A stretch of 64,000 nt of DNA from positions 1 through 64,000 of the forward strand of contig JAQUCP010000007.1 in the NCBI GenBank assembly GCA_028686135.1, written 5' to 3'. The stretch comes from UBA12481 sp012523435. GTDB taxonomy: Bacteria > Bacteroidota > Bacteroidia > Bacteroidales > UBA12481. A program made the translations under genes and the position numbers. Of the stretch, positions 41,923 to 49,727 are shown one piece after another. A model generated the notes under the pieces. That model saw nothing but the letters and a program-made list of their open reading frames with translations, searched no databases and was not told the DNA's origin. Within the stretch, counting starts at the first letter, position 1. Each line of letters opens with the position of its first letter.

Positions 41923-43239
41923 ATGGCTTCCAGAAGAGAATTTGTAAAAACAAGTGCAACAGCGGCAGCAGCTGTTGCAGCAGTATCCATGGTACCGGGA
42001 ATTGTCAGTTGTGCCAATAAGGCAAGTAATAAACTGGTTATCGGTACCATCGGTTTGAATGGGATGGGTATGTCGGACCTTAACGCTTTCCTTCGTCAAC
42101 CAAATGTGGAGTGTGCTGCTATTTGCGACGTGGATCAGGGAGTTTTGAACCGGCGGATCGTTGAAATTGAAGAAAAGCAGGGCAAAAAGCCGGAAATGTT
42201 CTCCGACTATCGTAAAATGCTCGAAATGAAAGACCTGGATGCCGTAATCATTGGCACCCCCGACCATTGGCACACCCTGATGATGATCGATGCTTGCGAT
42301 GCAGGCAAGCATGTTTATGTTGAAAAACCTATGGCCAACAGCATCTACGAAGCTTTCCAGATGGAAAAAGCCGCAAAAAAATACAAGCGGGTAGTACAGC
42401 TTGGGCAGTGGCAACGGAGCGATCCGCACTGGCAGGATGCCTTCGCCTTTATCCAGTCGGGCCAGCTTGGGAAAGTGCGTACCGTCAAGGTATGGTGTTA
42501 TGAATATTGGCTGGTACCTCCAGGACCTGTTGCTGACGAACCGGTTCCCGATGGCGTAGATTACAATGCCTGGCTTGGACCAGCCAGAGAGCGTCCGTTT
42601 AACAGAAACCGTTTCCATTTCAATTTCCGTTGGTTCTGGGATTATGCCGGCGGCTTGATGACCGACTGGGGGGTACACCTTCTAGACATGGCACTGGGTG
42701 GAATGAATGCCGATCTGCCTAACTCAGCCATGAGTTCCGGTGGAAAACTGGCTTTTCTCGAAAGCCCTATTGAAACGCCTGATACTCAACAAGTAATATA
42801 CGAATACGATGATTTCAACGTGATTTGGGATCATGCCATGGGTATTGGAAACGGTGATTGGAGAAGGGATCATGGCCTATCCTTTATCGGCAATAACGGG
42901 ACTTTAGTCATCGACCGGAACGGTTGGGAAGTGGTTCCCGAAAGCAACCAGGATGGTCCGCTGGTACCGGAGATGCCCCGAGTTAAAGGAACTGGCCAAG
43001 GTCTTGATCTCAACGTGAAGAATTTCATCGACTGTGTAAAGGCTAACGACCGCAACACCAATGCTAATCCCACGATCGGACGAGCAGTAGCCTCTATGGC
43101 TCACATGGGCAATATCGCCCTGAAAACCGGTCGGAAAATATATTGGGATGCCGAAAAAGAAGAATTCAAAAACGATCCCGAAGCTACGGCTATGATCAAG
43201 CCCGAATACCGGGCACCGTATCAGTTACCTAAGTTCTAA
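41923..43239 (+). CDS. Tat-exported lipoprotein Gfo/Idh/MocA oxidoreductase 2
   Basis: This 438-residue protein opens with ASRREFVKTSATAAAAVAAV, a twin-arginine signal that ends in a lipobox-like GIVSC (Cys near 30), so it may be a Tat-exported lipoprotein. The Rossmann segment is GTIGLNGMGMSDLNAF, followed by IIGTPDHWHTLMMIDACDAGKHVYVEKPMANS and QLGQWQRSDPHWQDA. The C-terminal half has FRWFWDYAGGLMTDWGVHLLDMAL. The FWDYAGGxMTDWGVH signature is shared with the next gene. It lies 23 bases after ThuA and only two bases before its paralog, which suggests a matched pair. Confidence 0.87.
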   Translation: MASRREFVKTSATAAAAVAAVSMVPGIVSCANKASNKLVIGTIGLNGMGMSDLNAFLRQPNVECAAICDVDQGVLNRRIVEIEEKQGKKPEMFSDYRKMLEMKDLDAVIIGTPDHWHTLMMIDACDAGKHVYVEKPMANSIYEAFQMEKAAKKYKRVVQLGQWQRSDPHWQDAFAFIQSGQLGKVRTVKVWCYEYWLVPPGPVADEPVPDGVDYNAWLGPARERPFNRNRFHFNFRWFWDYAGGLMTDWGVHLLDMALGGMNADLPNSAMSSGGKLAFLESPIETPDTQQVIYEYDDFNVIWDHAMGIGNGDWRRDHGLSFIGNNGTLVIDRNGWEVVPESNQDGPLVPEMPRVKGTGQGLDLNVKNFIDCVKANDRNTNANPTIGRAVASMAHMGNIALKTGRKIYWDAEKEEFKNDPEATAMIKPEYRAPYQLPKF

Positions 43240-43241
43240 CT

Positions 43242-44582
43242 ATGGGACAGAGCCGGAGACAGTTTCTCGGAGACGGCCTCTATTTGGTGGCAGCTGCCGG
43301 GCTGGCTGGGTTAATCCCGGCCAGCCTGGGGCTCTCCTCCTGCAAACGGGCGGGAGCAAACGACCGTATTGGCGTTGCCCTGATCGGATGCCGGAACATG
43401 GGCTATACCAATATCTGCGGATTTATTCGGCAACCTGATGTGGACCTCGTTGCGCTGTGCGATATCGATCAGAATATCCTCGAATCACGCAACGCTGAGA
43501 TCCAAAAGTATGCCTACGAAAAGGAGATCCCCATTCCAAAACCCGATCTGTATCACGATTTTCGGGAGGTTCTCCAGCGACGGGATATTGATGCAGTCAT
43601 TGTAGCAACCCCTGACCACTGGCACGCTCTGATCACCATCATGGCCTGCCAGGCGGGCAAAGATGTGTATGTTGAGAAACCCGTTGCCAACTCCATTTTT
43701 GAGGCTGATCAGATGGCTAAAGCTGCCGAACGTTATCATTCAGTGATTCAGTGCGGCCAATGGCAACGTAGCGGATTACACTGGAAAGAGCTGGTCGATT
43801 ATATCCAGTCAGGCTCTTTCGGCCCAATATCAAAAGTTGATGTCTGGCGCTATGGAGGCAATGAAGTACCGGTGGTTCCCGATGGTCCGGTTCCGGCCGG
43901 AGTTGACTATGATTTGTGGCTCGGCCCGGCACAGCAAAGGCCGTTTAACCAGAACCGCTTTCACTATAATTTCAGATGGTTTTGGGATTATGCCGGAGGC
44001 AAAATGACCGACTGGGGCGTGCATCTTCTCGATATGGCTATGTGGGCTCTTAATGTCAAACATCCCAACACCATTTCAGCAACGGGGGGTAAACTCGTTT
44101 TCCCCAATGATGCTATGGAAACCCCTGATGTGCTGAAAGTTAACTACAACTTTGGTCCGATAGAGATCATTTGGGAAAATAATTTTGGCCTTCAAAAAAC
44201 ATCGTTTGGCTTTGATCACGGTTTGACTTTCCATGGCGAAAACGGCATCATCCGCGCCAATCGAAGCTTTTGGGAAGTATATCCGGCCAAGACTGAAGGA
44301 GTAACGATTATCGACCCTGTACCGCGGAAAGTCAATGCCGGAAATGATCTTGACTTGCACATCCGTGATTTTCTGGATGCCATCAAATCAAGAAACCAGA
44401 ATACCGCCGCCAACATTCAGGTTGGCCGCGATGCGGCACGTGTTGCACATATGGGCAACATCGCCTATCGGACAGGCCTAGAATTACATTGGAACAATGA
44501 TTCTTCCCTGTTCAATGAACAAGAAGCCAACCATTTGCTAAAACCGGAATATCGGAAGCCCTGGGAGTTGGCAGAAATTTAG
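43242..44582 (+). CDS. Tat-exported lipoprotein Gfo/Idh/MocA oxidoreductase 3
   Basis: This 446-residue protein has the twin-arginine start GQSRRQFLGDGLYLVAAAG and a lipobox LSSC (Cys near 31). The dinucleotide loop is ALIGCRNMGYTNI, where the middle glycine of GxGxxG is replaced by Arg, so cofactor contact may differ from the paralog upstream. The catalytic region keeps ATPDHWHALITIMACQAGKD and YVEKPVANS, and the C-terminal half WFWDYAGGKMTDWGVHLLDMAM. Close similarity in order and motifs to the preceding gene points to a local duplication. It could form a heterodimer with it or work on a different epimer. Confidence 0.86.
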   Translation: MGQSRRQFLGDGLYLVAAAGLAGLIPASLGLSSCKRAGANDRIGVALIGCRNMGYTNICGFIRQPDVDLVALCDIDQNILESRNAEIQKYAYEKEIPIPKPDLYHDFREVLQRRDIDAVIVATPDHWHALITIMACQAGKDVYVEKPVANSIFEADQMAKAAERYHSVIQCGQWQRSGLHWKELVDYIQSGSFGPISKVDVWRYGGNEVPVVPDGPVPAGVDYDLWLGPAQQRPFNQNRFHYNFRWFWDYAGGKMTDWGVHLLDMAMWALNVKHPNTISATGGKLVFPNDAMETPDVLKVNYNFGPIEIIWENNFGLQKTSFGFDHGLTFHGENGIIRANRSFWEVYPAKTEGVTIIDPVPRKVNAGNDLDLHIRDFLDAIKSRNQNTAANIQVGRDAARVAHMGNIAYRTGLELHWNNDSSLFNEQEANHLLKPEYRKPWELAEI

Positions 44583-44605
44583 TGTCTTAAAAAAACATTT
44601 CTTTT

Positions 44606-45331
44606 ATGCGTAACCTACTGATAGCAGTTCTATCTGCATTGCTACTACCACTCGGGTCTGCTTTTGCACAGGACCCGGCCCTGACCGAAGATTGGTCGTT
44701 TAAACCCCCTGTTGTCACTCCCGGGAAAAACCAGAAACCACCTTCTGATGCTATTGTACTCTTTTATAGAGGGCGCGATCTGGCCAACTGGGAAGGGCGC
44801 GAGGGTGATCCTCAGTGGAAAACCCGTTGTCGCCGCATGATTGTCAATGGAACCGGAGATATCCGTACCAAAGAATCATTTGGCGATTGCCAGCTACACA
44901 TCGAATTCCGCTCCCCGCGCCGCGTGGAGAGTGAGGGGCAGGGGAGAGGTAACAGTGGCGTGTATATGCAGTCACTTTATGAGGTCCAAATTCTTGACTC
45001 ATACGAAAACGAAACCTATGGGAACGGCCAAGCCGGATCCGTGTACAAACAAGCAGCTCCTCTGGTTAACTCCTCACGAAAACCAGGTAAATGGCAGTCG
45101 TATGACATTATTTACCACGCTCCAAAATTTGATGAAGCAGGTAACCTAACCGATCCCGCTACCATCACGATGTTCCACAATGGCGTATTGATTCAGGATC
45201 ATTTCGTGATCCAGGGCGGAACCGTCTATGCCGGAGAACCAACCTACCAAGCTCATGGTGAGCTGCCCCTGCTGCTCCAGGATCATGGCAATCCGGTACA
45301 GTACAGAAATATATGGATCAGAAGACTTTAG
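44606..45331 (+). CDS. 3-keto-disaccharide hydrolase-family (DUF1080) protein, exported
   Basis: This 241-residue protein with signal peptide MRNLLIAVLSALLLPLGSAFAQ belongs to the DUF1080/3keto-disac_hyd family, a concanavalin-like jelly roll. Typical segments are LFYRGRDLANWEGREG, GDIRTKESFGDCQLHIEF, GRGNSGVYMQSLYEVQILDSY and PLLLQDHGNPVQYRNIWIR. Members near Gfo dehydrogenases cleave glycosides whose sugar has been oxidised at C3. It lies 23 bases after oxidoreductase 3, so by context it would split the 3-keto product in the periplasm. The reaction itself cannot be confirmed from sequence. Confidence 0.87.
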   Translation: MRNLLIAVLSALLLPLGSAFAQDPALTEDWSFKPPVVTPGKNQKPPSDAIVLFYRGRDLANWEGREGDPQWKTRCRRMIVNGTGDIRTKESFGDCQLHIEFRSPRRVESEGQGRGNSGVYMQSLYEVQILDSYENETYGNGQAGSVYKQAAPLVNSSRKPGKWQSYDIIYHAPKFDEAGNLTDPATITMFHNGVLIQDHFVIQGGTVYAGEPTYQAHGELPLLLQDHGNPVQYRNIWIRRL

Positions 45332-45365
45332 ATTTAATGCGTTAAGCACATAAACAGATCGTACC

Positions 45366-46256
45366 ATGAAGAGAAGAGATTTTATGACCCGTTCGGCTCT
45401 TGCAGTCGCCGGCCTGTCGGTTGCCCCAGGGCTGCTCTCGTCCTGTAGCAAAGAACCGCGGTTCAAAATATCACTAGCCGAATGGTCGTTTCACAGAGCC
45501 CTTTTCGGCACCATGTTGGATAACCTGGAGTTTCCGGTAAAGGCCAAACGTGATTTTGGAATTACGGCTGTGGAGTATGTCAGTGTATTTTTTGACCACC
45601 TTGAGCAAGATCCAAAATACCTCGGAGAACTGAAGCGAATTACTGATTATCATGGTGTTACAAACGTGCTCATCATGGTTGACCGGGAAGGAAATCTAGG
45701 TGAGGATACTGAAGCAGGGCGCGAAAAGACTGTTGAAAATCACATGAAATGGGTAGAGGCAGCTAAGTTCCTGGGATGTCACTCCATCCGGGTTAACGCC
45801 GGTGGCCCTGGCAGCCGTGAAGATCTAGCCGAGAATGTTACCCTGGGGTTACGCAAGCTGGGCGAATATGCTCAAACCAGGGATATCAATGTCATCGTTG
45901 AAAACCATGGGGGCTTCTCCTCCGATGGAGCCTGGCTCAGTAGCGTGATCAAAAATGTCGGGCTCTCCAATGTAGGTACCCTGCCCGATTTCGGCAATTT
46001 CAGGATCAGCGGTGAAGAAGAGTACGACCGTTATCAGGGTGTGAAAGAGCTGATGCCATTTGCCAAAGGAGTTAGCGCCAAGTCATACGACTTCGATAGC
46101 GAAGGAAATGAAACCACGATCGATTTCGAACGGATGATAAAAATTGTTAGGCAATCGGGCTACCGGGGTTATATTGGCATAGAATACGAGGGCAGCAACT
46201 TCACCGAAGATGAAGGTATTATGCTGACCAAGAGGTTGTTGGACCGGCTTATTTAG
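45366..46256 (+). CDS. Tat-exported sugar phosphate isomerase/epimerase-like TIM barrel
   Basis: This 296-residue protein starts KRRDFMTRSALAVAGLSVAPG and ends its signal with LLSSC, a Tat signal with lipobox. The rest is an AP-endonuclease-2-type TIM barrel: FKISLAEWSFHRALFG, FGITAVEYVSVFF, TNVLIMVDREGNLG, SIRVNAGGPGSREDLAENV, INVIVENHGGFSSDGAWL, VGTLPDFGNFRI and YIGIEYEGSNFTEDEGI. Glu, Asp and His residues in these strands fit a divalent-metal isomerase site. Export of such a barrel is unusual and fits the extracytoplasmic pathway proposed for the cluster. It is the last gene of this transcription unit. Confidence 0.84.
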   Translation: MKRRDFMTRSALAVAGLSVAPGLLSSCSKEPRFKISLAEWSFHRALFGTMLDNLEFPVKAKRDFGITAVEYVSVFFDHLEQDPKYLGELKRITDYHGVTNVLIMVDREGNLGEDTEAGREKTVENHMKWVEAAKFLGCHSIRVNAGGPGSREDLAENVTLGLRKLGEYAQTRDINVIVENHGGFSSDGAWLSSVIKNVGLSNVGTLPDFGNFRISGEEEYDRYQGVKELMPFAKGVSAKSYDFDSEGNETTIDFERMIKIVRQSGYRGYIGIEYEGSNFTEDEGIMLTKRLLDRLI

Positions 46257-46305
46257 ACCTGACAGGTTTTAGACCTGACAGGTTTTAAAAACCTGTCAGG
46301 TTTAA
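46255..46305. repeat. Repeated ACCTGACAGGT palindromes forming a bidirectional terminator
   Basis: Two direct copies of AGACCTGACAGGTTTT (46255-46270 and 46271-46286) are followed by the inverted copy ACCTGTCAGGT (46291-46301). The second and third form an eleven-pair stem (46273-46283 with 46291-46301) around TTTAAAA. Each ACCTGACAGGT is itself a palindrome around a central A. The element lies exactly between two convergent genes; the first copy begins at the stop codon of the upstream gene. Confidence 0.8.
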
Positions 46306-46318
46306 AACCAATACAGCT

Positions 46319-47311
46319 TTATCGATCAAAAGCTGCATCGAACGCCACATCCGATGGTGGGAAGTCGATTGAATTAACATACTCACAGGCCTCAGCGGCA
46401 CCGTGATCGCGGTCCATGCCGCTATCTTCCCATTCCACTGAGAGTGGCCCGTGGTAACCAATCCGGTTGAGGGCGCGGATGATCTCTTCAAACTCGATAT
46501 TCCCACGGCCAAGGCTTCTGAAGTCCCAGTAGCGGCGCCTGTCGCCAAACTCAAGATGGCCGCCAAACACTCCGGCCTCGGTGGGGAAGGGCGACCAGCC
46601 GACGTCCTTCATGTGAACATGGAAGATCCTATCGGCGAACTTATAGATGAACCCGATATAATCAGCTCCCTGATATCCGAAGTGGCTGGGGTCATAGTTA
46701 AACCCGAATGCCGGGTGATAATCAAGGGCTTGCAAAGCTCGTTCGGCAGACGCAGTATCAAAAGCGATCTCGGTAGGATGCACTTCGAGGGCAAATCGGA
46801 TACCAAGTTTCTGATACTCGTCCAGGATGGGTTTCCAGCGACGGGCAAAATCGGCATAGCCATCGTCAATCATCGATTTGGGAACAGCAGGGAAGGAGTA
46901 GTTCAGATGCCAGATAGAACTTCCGGTAAAGCCGCAGACCACATCCACGCCCAGCCTTTTAGCTGCATGTCCTGTTTTAATCATCTCAGCAGCAGCCCTT
47001 TGCCGAACACCTTCCGGATCACCATCTCCCCAAATGCTATCAGGAAGAATTGACCGGTGCCGTAAGTCGATACGATCGCAAACGGCCTGACCAACCAGGT
47101 GGTTCGACACCGCCCATGTGTTGAGTCCGTGAGCCGAGAGGATGTTTCTGCGCTCATCGCAGTATGCCTGGTCAGCCAGGGGTACTTCAAAATGGTCACC
47201 CCAGCAGGCCAGCTCTAGTCCGTCATAGCCAAATCCAGATACTTTCTTGCACAGTTCTTCAAACGGTAAATCAGCCCATTGGCCGGAGAATAGAGTAACA
47301 GGACGTCCCAT
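46319..47311 (-). CDS. Cytoplasmic sugar phosphate isomerase/epimerase-like TIM barrel
   Basis: This 330-residue AP-endonuclease-2-type barrel has no signal peptide. Segments include VTLFSGQWADLPFEELCKKV, GYDGLELACWGDHFEV, VVCGFTGSSIWHL, IRFALEVHPTEIAFD, FGFNYDPSHFGYQGADYI, IFHVHMKDVGWSPFPTEAG and YHGPLSVEWEDSGMDRDHGA. The Glu, His and Asp residues match the metal site of sugar isomerases and inosose dehydratase-type enzymes. It is convergent with the Tat-exported barrel and divergent from the MFS gene. Being cytoplasmic, it could process sugars after uptake. Substrate not assigned. Confidence 0.84.
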   Translation of the reverse strand: MGRPVTLFSGQWADLPFEELCKKVSGFGYDGLELACWGDHFEVPLADQAYCDERRNILSAHGLNTWAVSNHLVGQAVCDRIDLRHRSILPDSIWGDGDPEGVRQRAAAEMIKTGHAAKRLGVDVVCGFTGSSIWHLNYSFPAVPKSMIDDGYADFARRWKPILDEYQKLGIRFALEVHPTEIAFDTASAERALQALDYHPAFGFNYDPSHFGYQGADYIGFIYKFADRIFHVHMKDVGWSPFPTEAGVFGGHLEFGDRRRYWDFRSLGRGNIEFEEIIRALNRIGYHGPLSVEWEDSGMDRDHGAAEACEYVNSIDFPPSDVAFDAAFDR

Positions 47312-47338
47312 AGAATTGAAATTTTAAAGTGAATCAAC

Positions 47339-47346
47339 CAAAATTA
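47339..47346 (-). promoter_or_regulatory. -7 box of the cytoplasmic TIM-barrel gene
   Basis: The minus strand reads TAATTTTG, a perfect TAnnTTTG match, 27 bases before ATG 47311. It stands back to back with a plus-strand TAATTTTA (47349-47356). Confidence 0.5.
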
Positions 47347-47348
47347 TC

Positions 47349-47356
47349 TAATTTTA
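47349..47356 (+). promoter_or_regulatory. Possible -7 box of the MFS transporter gene
   Basis: TAATTTTA is seven of eight to TAnnTTTG, 25 bases before the ATG at 47382. The close divergent arrangement suggests joint control of uptake and the TIM-barrel gene. Confidence 0.4.
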
Positions 47357-47381
47357 GGATCACATACTAAACAAAATCGTA

Positions 47382-48563
47382 ATGACAGAAAAACAGATCA
47401 ACGCTCAGCGGCTCTTTTTAATGAGCTGCATTGCACTTATTGCCACCGCGATGACTTTTGCCATTCGTGCCAGGCTTGAACCCATTTACGGTGAACTGTT
47501 CGGCCTCAACAAAGAACAGATTGGCTGGGCTTATGGTACTGCATTCTGGGGATTCACTCTGGCTCAATTCATTGGAGGCCCCTTAGTGGATTTAATTGGT
47601 ATGAAACGGTTTGTCCGCATCGCCTTTTTTCTTCACCTGATTGGAATTGTAGTGACCATTTTCGCCAGAGATTTCTGGACCCTTTTTATCGGCACCCTTT
47701 TTATCGGGGTGGGCAATGGCAGCATCGAAGCCGGTTGCAACCCACTGGTTGCTTCGATTTTTCCGAACGCTAAAACAAAGATGCTCAATCGATTCCATGT
47801 ATGGTTCCCCGGAGGAATCGTGATTGGAAGTGTACTGGCGTACCTCATGATGGATGTTCTTAAAATGGACTGGCCGTTCTTGGTTGCTACCCTGATTATT
47901 CCGCTGGTGATTTACGGGGTTTTGATGTTCGGCCAGAAATTTCCAAAAACCGAACGGGTGGAGATGGGAGTCTCCTATCGAGATATGTGGAAAGCCGTTG
48001 TCAAGCCTCTCTTTCTGATCATGCTATTCTGTATGCTGCTCAGTTCGGCCACGGAGCTAACGACCGGACAGCGGATCAATTCTCTGCTTGAAGGTACTGG
48101 TGTCGCCCCGATTCTGGTGCTGGCGTTCATCAACGGAATCATGGCGGTAGGTCGTGGATTTGCCGGACCGATTGTCAACCGCCTCAAAACCAACGGAATG
48201 CTTTTCTTTTCGGCTATTGTTTCAATGTTAGGTCTGCTGTTTCTCAGTGTTGTCAGTGGCGGAGCCATGACCTTCGTAGCCGCTGCGGTTTATGCCGTTG
48301 GGATCTGCTTCTTCTGGCCAACCATGCTGGGTTTTGTATCCGAAAATATCCCTGAAAGCGGTGCTCTTGGTCTCTCCATCTTCGGAGGAGCCGGGATGCT
48401 GTCAACCTCACTCTTTCTTCCGGTTTCCGGATGGTTTACCGATATGGGTTTCACGGGCCAGGAGATTCTCCGCAACACTGCTATTCTGCCGGCTATCCTG
48501 ATCGTCATTTTTGCCATTGTGTTCACTTCGATCAAACGGAAAAAAGCTCGTCAAATCATCTAA
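47382..48563 (+). CDS. MFS transporter
   Basis: This 393-residue protein has twelve predicted membrane helices in two halves. Helices 2-3 are joined by GGPLVDLIGMKRFVRIAF, a variant of the MFS loop motif G-x-x-x-D-x-x-G-x-K/R. Middle loop residues about 190-210 are basic. MFS permeases of this kind (nucleoside/sugar-proton symporter-like) move small polar substrates using the proton gradient. The gene is three bases from a cytoplasmic Gfo/Idh/MocA gene, so it probably imports the sugar acted on by that enzyme, perhaps a 3-keto sugar from the exported pathway. This is inference from context. Confidence 0.86.
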   Translation: MTEKQINAQRLFLMSCIALIATAMTFAIRARLEPIYGELFGLNKEQIGWAYGTAFWGFTLAQFIGGPLVDLIGMKRFVRIAFFLHLIGIVVTIFARDFWTLFIGTLFIGVGNGSIEAGCNPLVASIFPNAKTKMLNRFHVWFPGGIVIGSVLAYLMMDVLKMDWPFLVATLIIPLVIYGVLMFGQKFPKTERVEMGVSYRDMWKAVVKPLFLIMLFCMLLSSATELTTGQRINSLLEGTGVAPILVLAFINGIMAVGRGFAGPIVNRLKTNGMLFFSAIVSMLGLLFLSVVSGGAMTFVAAAVYAVGICFFWPTMLGFVSENIPESGALGLSIFGGAGMLSTSLFLPVSGWFTDMGFTGQEILRNTAILPAILIVIFAIVFTSIKRKKARQII

Positions 48564-48566
48564 ATA

Positions 48567-49715
48567 ATGAGTTCAACTATGAAAAAAATTCGCTGGGGAA
48601 TGATTGGAGGAGGCAAGGGTGCCTTTATCGGTGGAGCACATCGGATAGCCGCAAAAATTGCTAATTCCTATGAGTTGCTGGGCGGTGTTTTTGATGTGGA
48701 TTACGAACGGGCGAAAGAGTTCGCCGAGGAAGAGGAAATCGATCCCCGCCGCGTCTATCCCGACATCGACAAGTTCATTGAAGGTGAGCTTGGTATGCCC
48801 ACCAACGAAAGGATTCAGGCAGTGACTATTGTCACCCCCAATTTCCTACACTACGAACATGCAAAAAAACTACTCCTCAATGGGTTTCACGTCATCTGCG
48901 AAAAACCCGTAACGCTCACCTCCGCTGAAGCCATTGAGCTCCAGAAGATTGTGATAGAGCAAAATCGGGTATTTGCGCTGACGCATACCTACACCGGCTA
49001 TCCGATGATCAGAGAAATGAGGAGACGTATCGAAGCCGGAGCGATTGGAGATCTGCAAAGAGTTGAAGCTCAGTATCTTCAAGGATGGATTAATCCGATT
49101 ATTCATGGAGAAGAAGGTAAACTCGCTGTCTGGCGCCTCGACCCGAAAGTGGCCGGGATCAGCTCTTGTATGGGTGATATCGGCGTACACGCTTTTAATC
49201 TGATCGAATACACCACAGGCCTGACAGTCAAGCAGGTACTGGCCGTTCTCAATCGATTGAAACCTGATAATCCGCTCGACTTGGATGGGAATGTGTTACT
49301 CAAGTTCGATAAAAGCCTGACTGGTGTGATACGCTCTTCGCAGATTGCAACGGGAGAAGAGAACAATTTACAGATCAGCGTATACGGATCCAAAGGCGGC
49401 TTCCACTGGGAGCAAGAAAATCCCAACGAGCTGAAAATGTTCCACGAAGGAGCTCCTTTTGAGGTTATCAAGCCAGGCTACGGGTATCTCACCCCGTTTG
49501 CTCAGGAGAGTTTTGTGCTGCCTCCGGGCCACCCGGAAGGAATCTATGAGGCTTTTGGGAACCTCTACAAAGGCGCCGCGAAAGCAATTCGTTACGAAAA
49601 GACTGTTCCCGGGCAGTTCCCGGGTATTGAGGATGGTGTCCGCGGAATGAAATTCATCGAGGCCGCTGTTGCATCCGACCAAGCTGGAAATGTGTGGATG
49701 AAAATCACTGGCTAA
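48567..49715 (+). CDS. Cytoplasmic Gfo/Idh/MocA oxidoreductase 4
   Basis: This 382-residue protein has no signal peptide, unlike the three paralogs upstream. The dinucleotide site is WGMIGGGKGAFIGGAHRIA, followed by TIVTPNFLHYEHAKKLLLNG, FHVICEKPVTL with the usual EKP lysine, and SSCMGDIGVHAFNLIEY with the conserved D-x-x-x-H. It is most like inositol- or hexose-type dehydrogenases. Position three bases after the MFS gene suggests it reduces or oxidises the imported sugar in the cytoplasm. An in-frame ATG at 48579 is an alternative start. Confidence 0.86.
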   Translation: MSSTMKKIRWGMIGGGKGAFIGGAHRIAAKIANSYELLGGVFDVDYERAKEFAEEEEIDPRRVYPDIDKFIEGELGMPTNERIQAVTIVTPNFLHYEHAKKLLLNGFHVICEKPVTLTSAEAIELQKIVIEQNRVFALTHTYTGYPMIREMRRRIEAGAIGDLQRVEAQYLQGWINPIIHGEEGKLAVWRLDPKVAGISSCMGDIGVHAFNLIEYTTGLTVKQVLAVLNRLKPDNPLDLDGNVLLKFDKSLTGVIRSSQIATGEENNLQISVYGSKGGFHWEQENPNELKMFHEGAPFEVIKPGYGYLTPFAQESFVLPPGHPEGIYEAFGNLYKGAAKAIRYEKTVPGQFPGIEDGVRGMKFIEAAVASDQAGNVWMKITG

Positions 49716-49727
49716 TGACCTAAGAGC

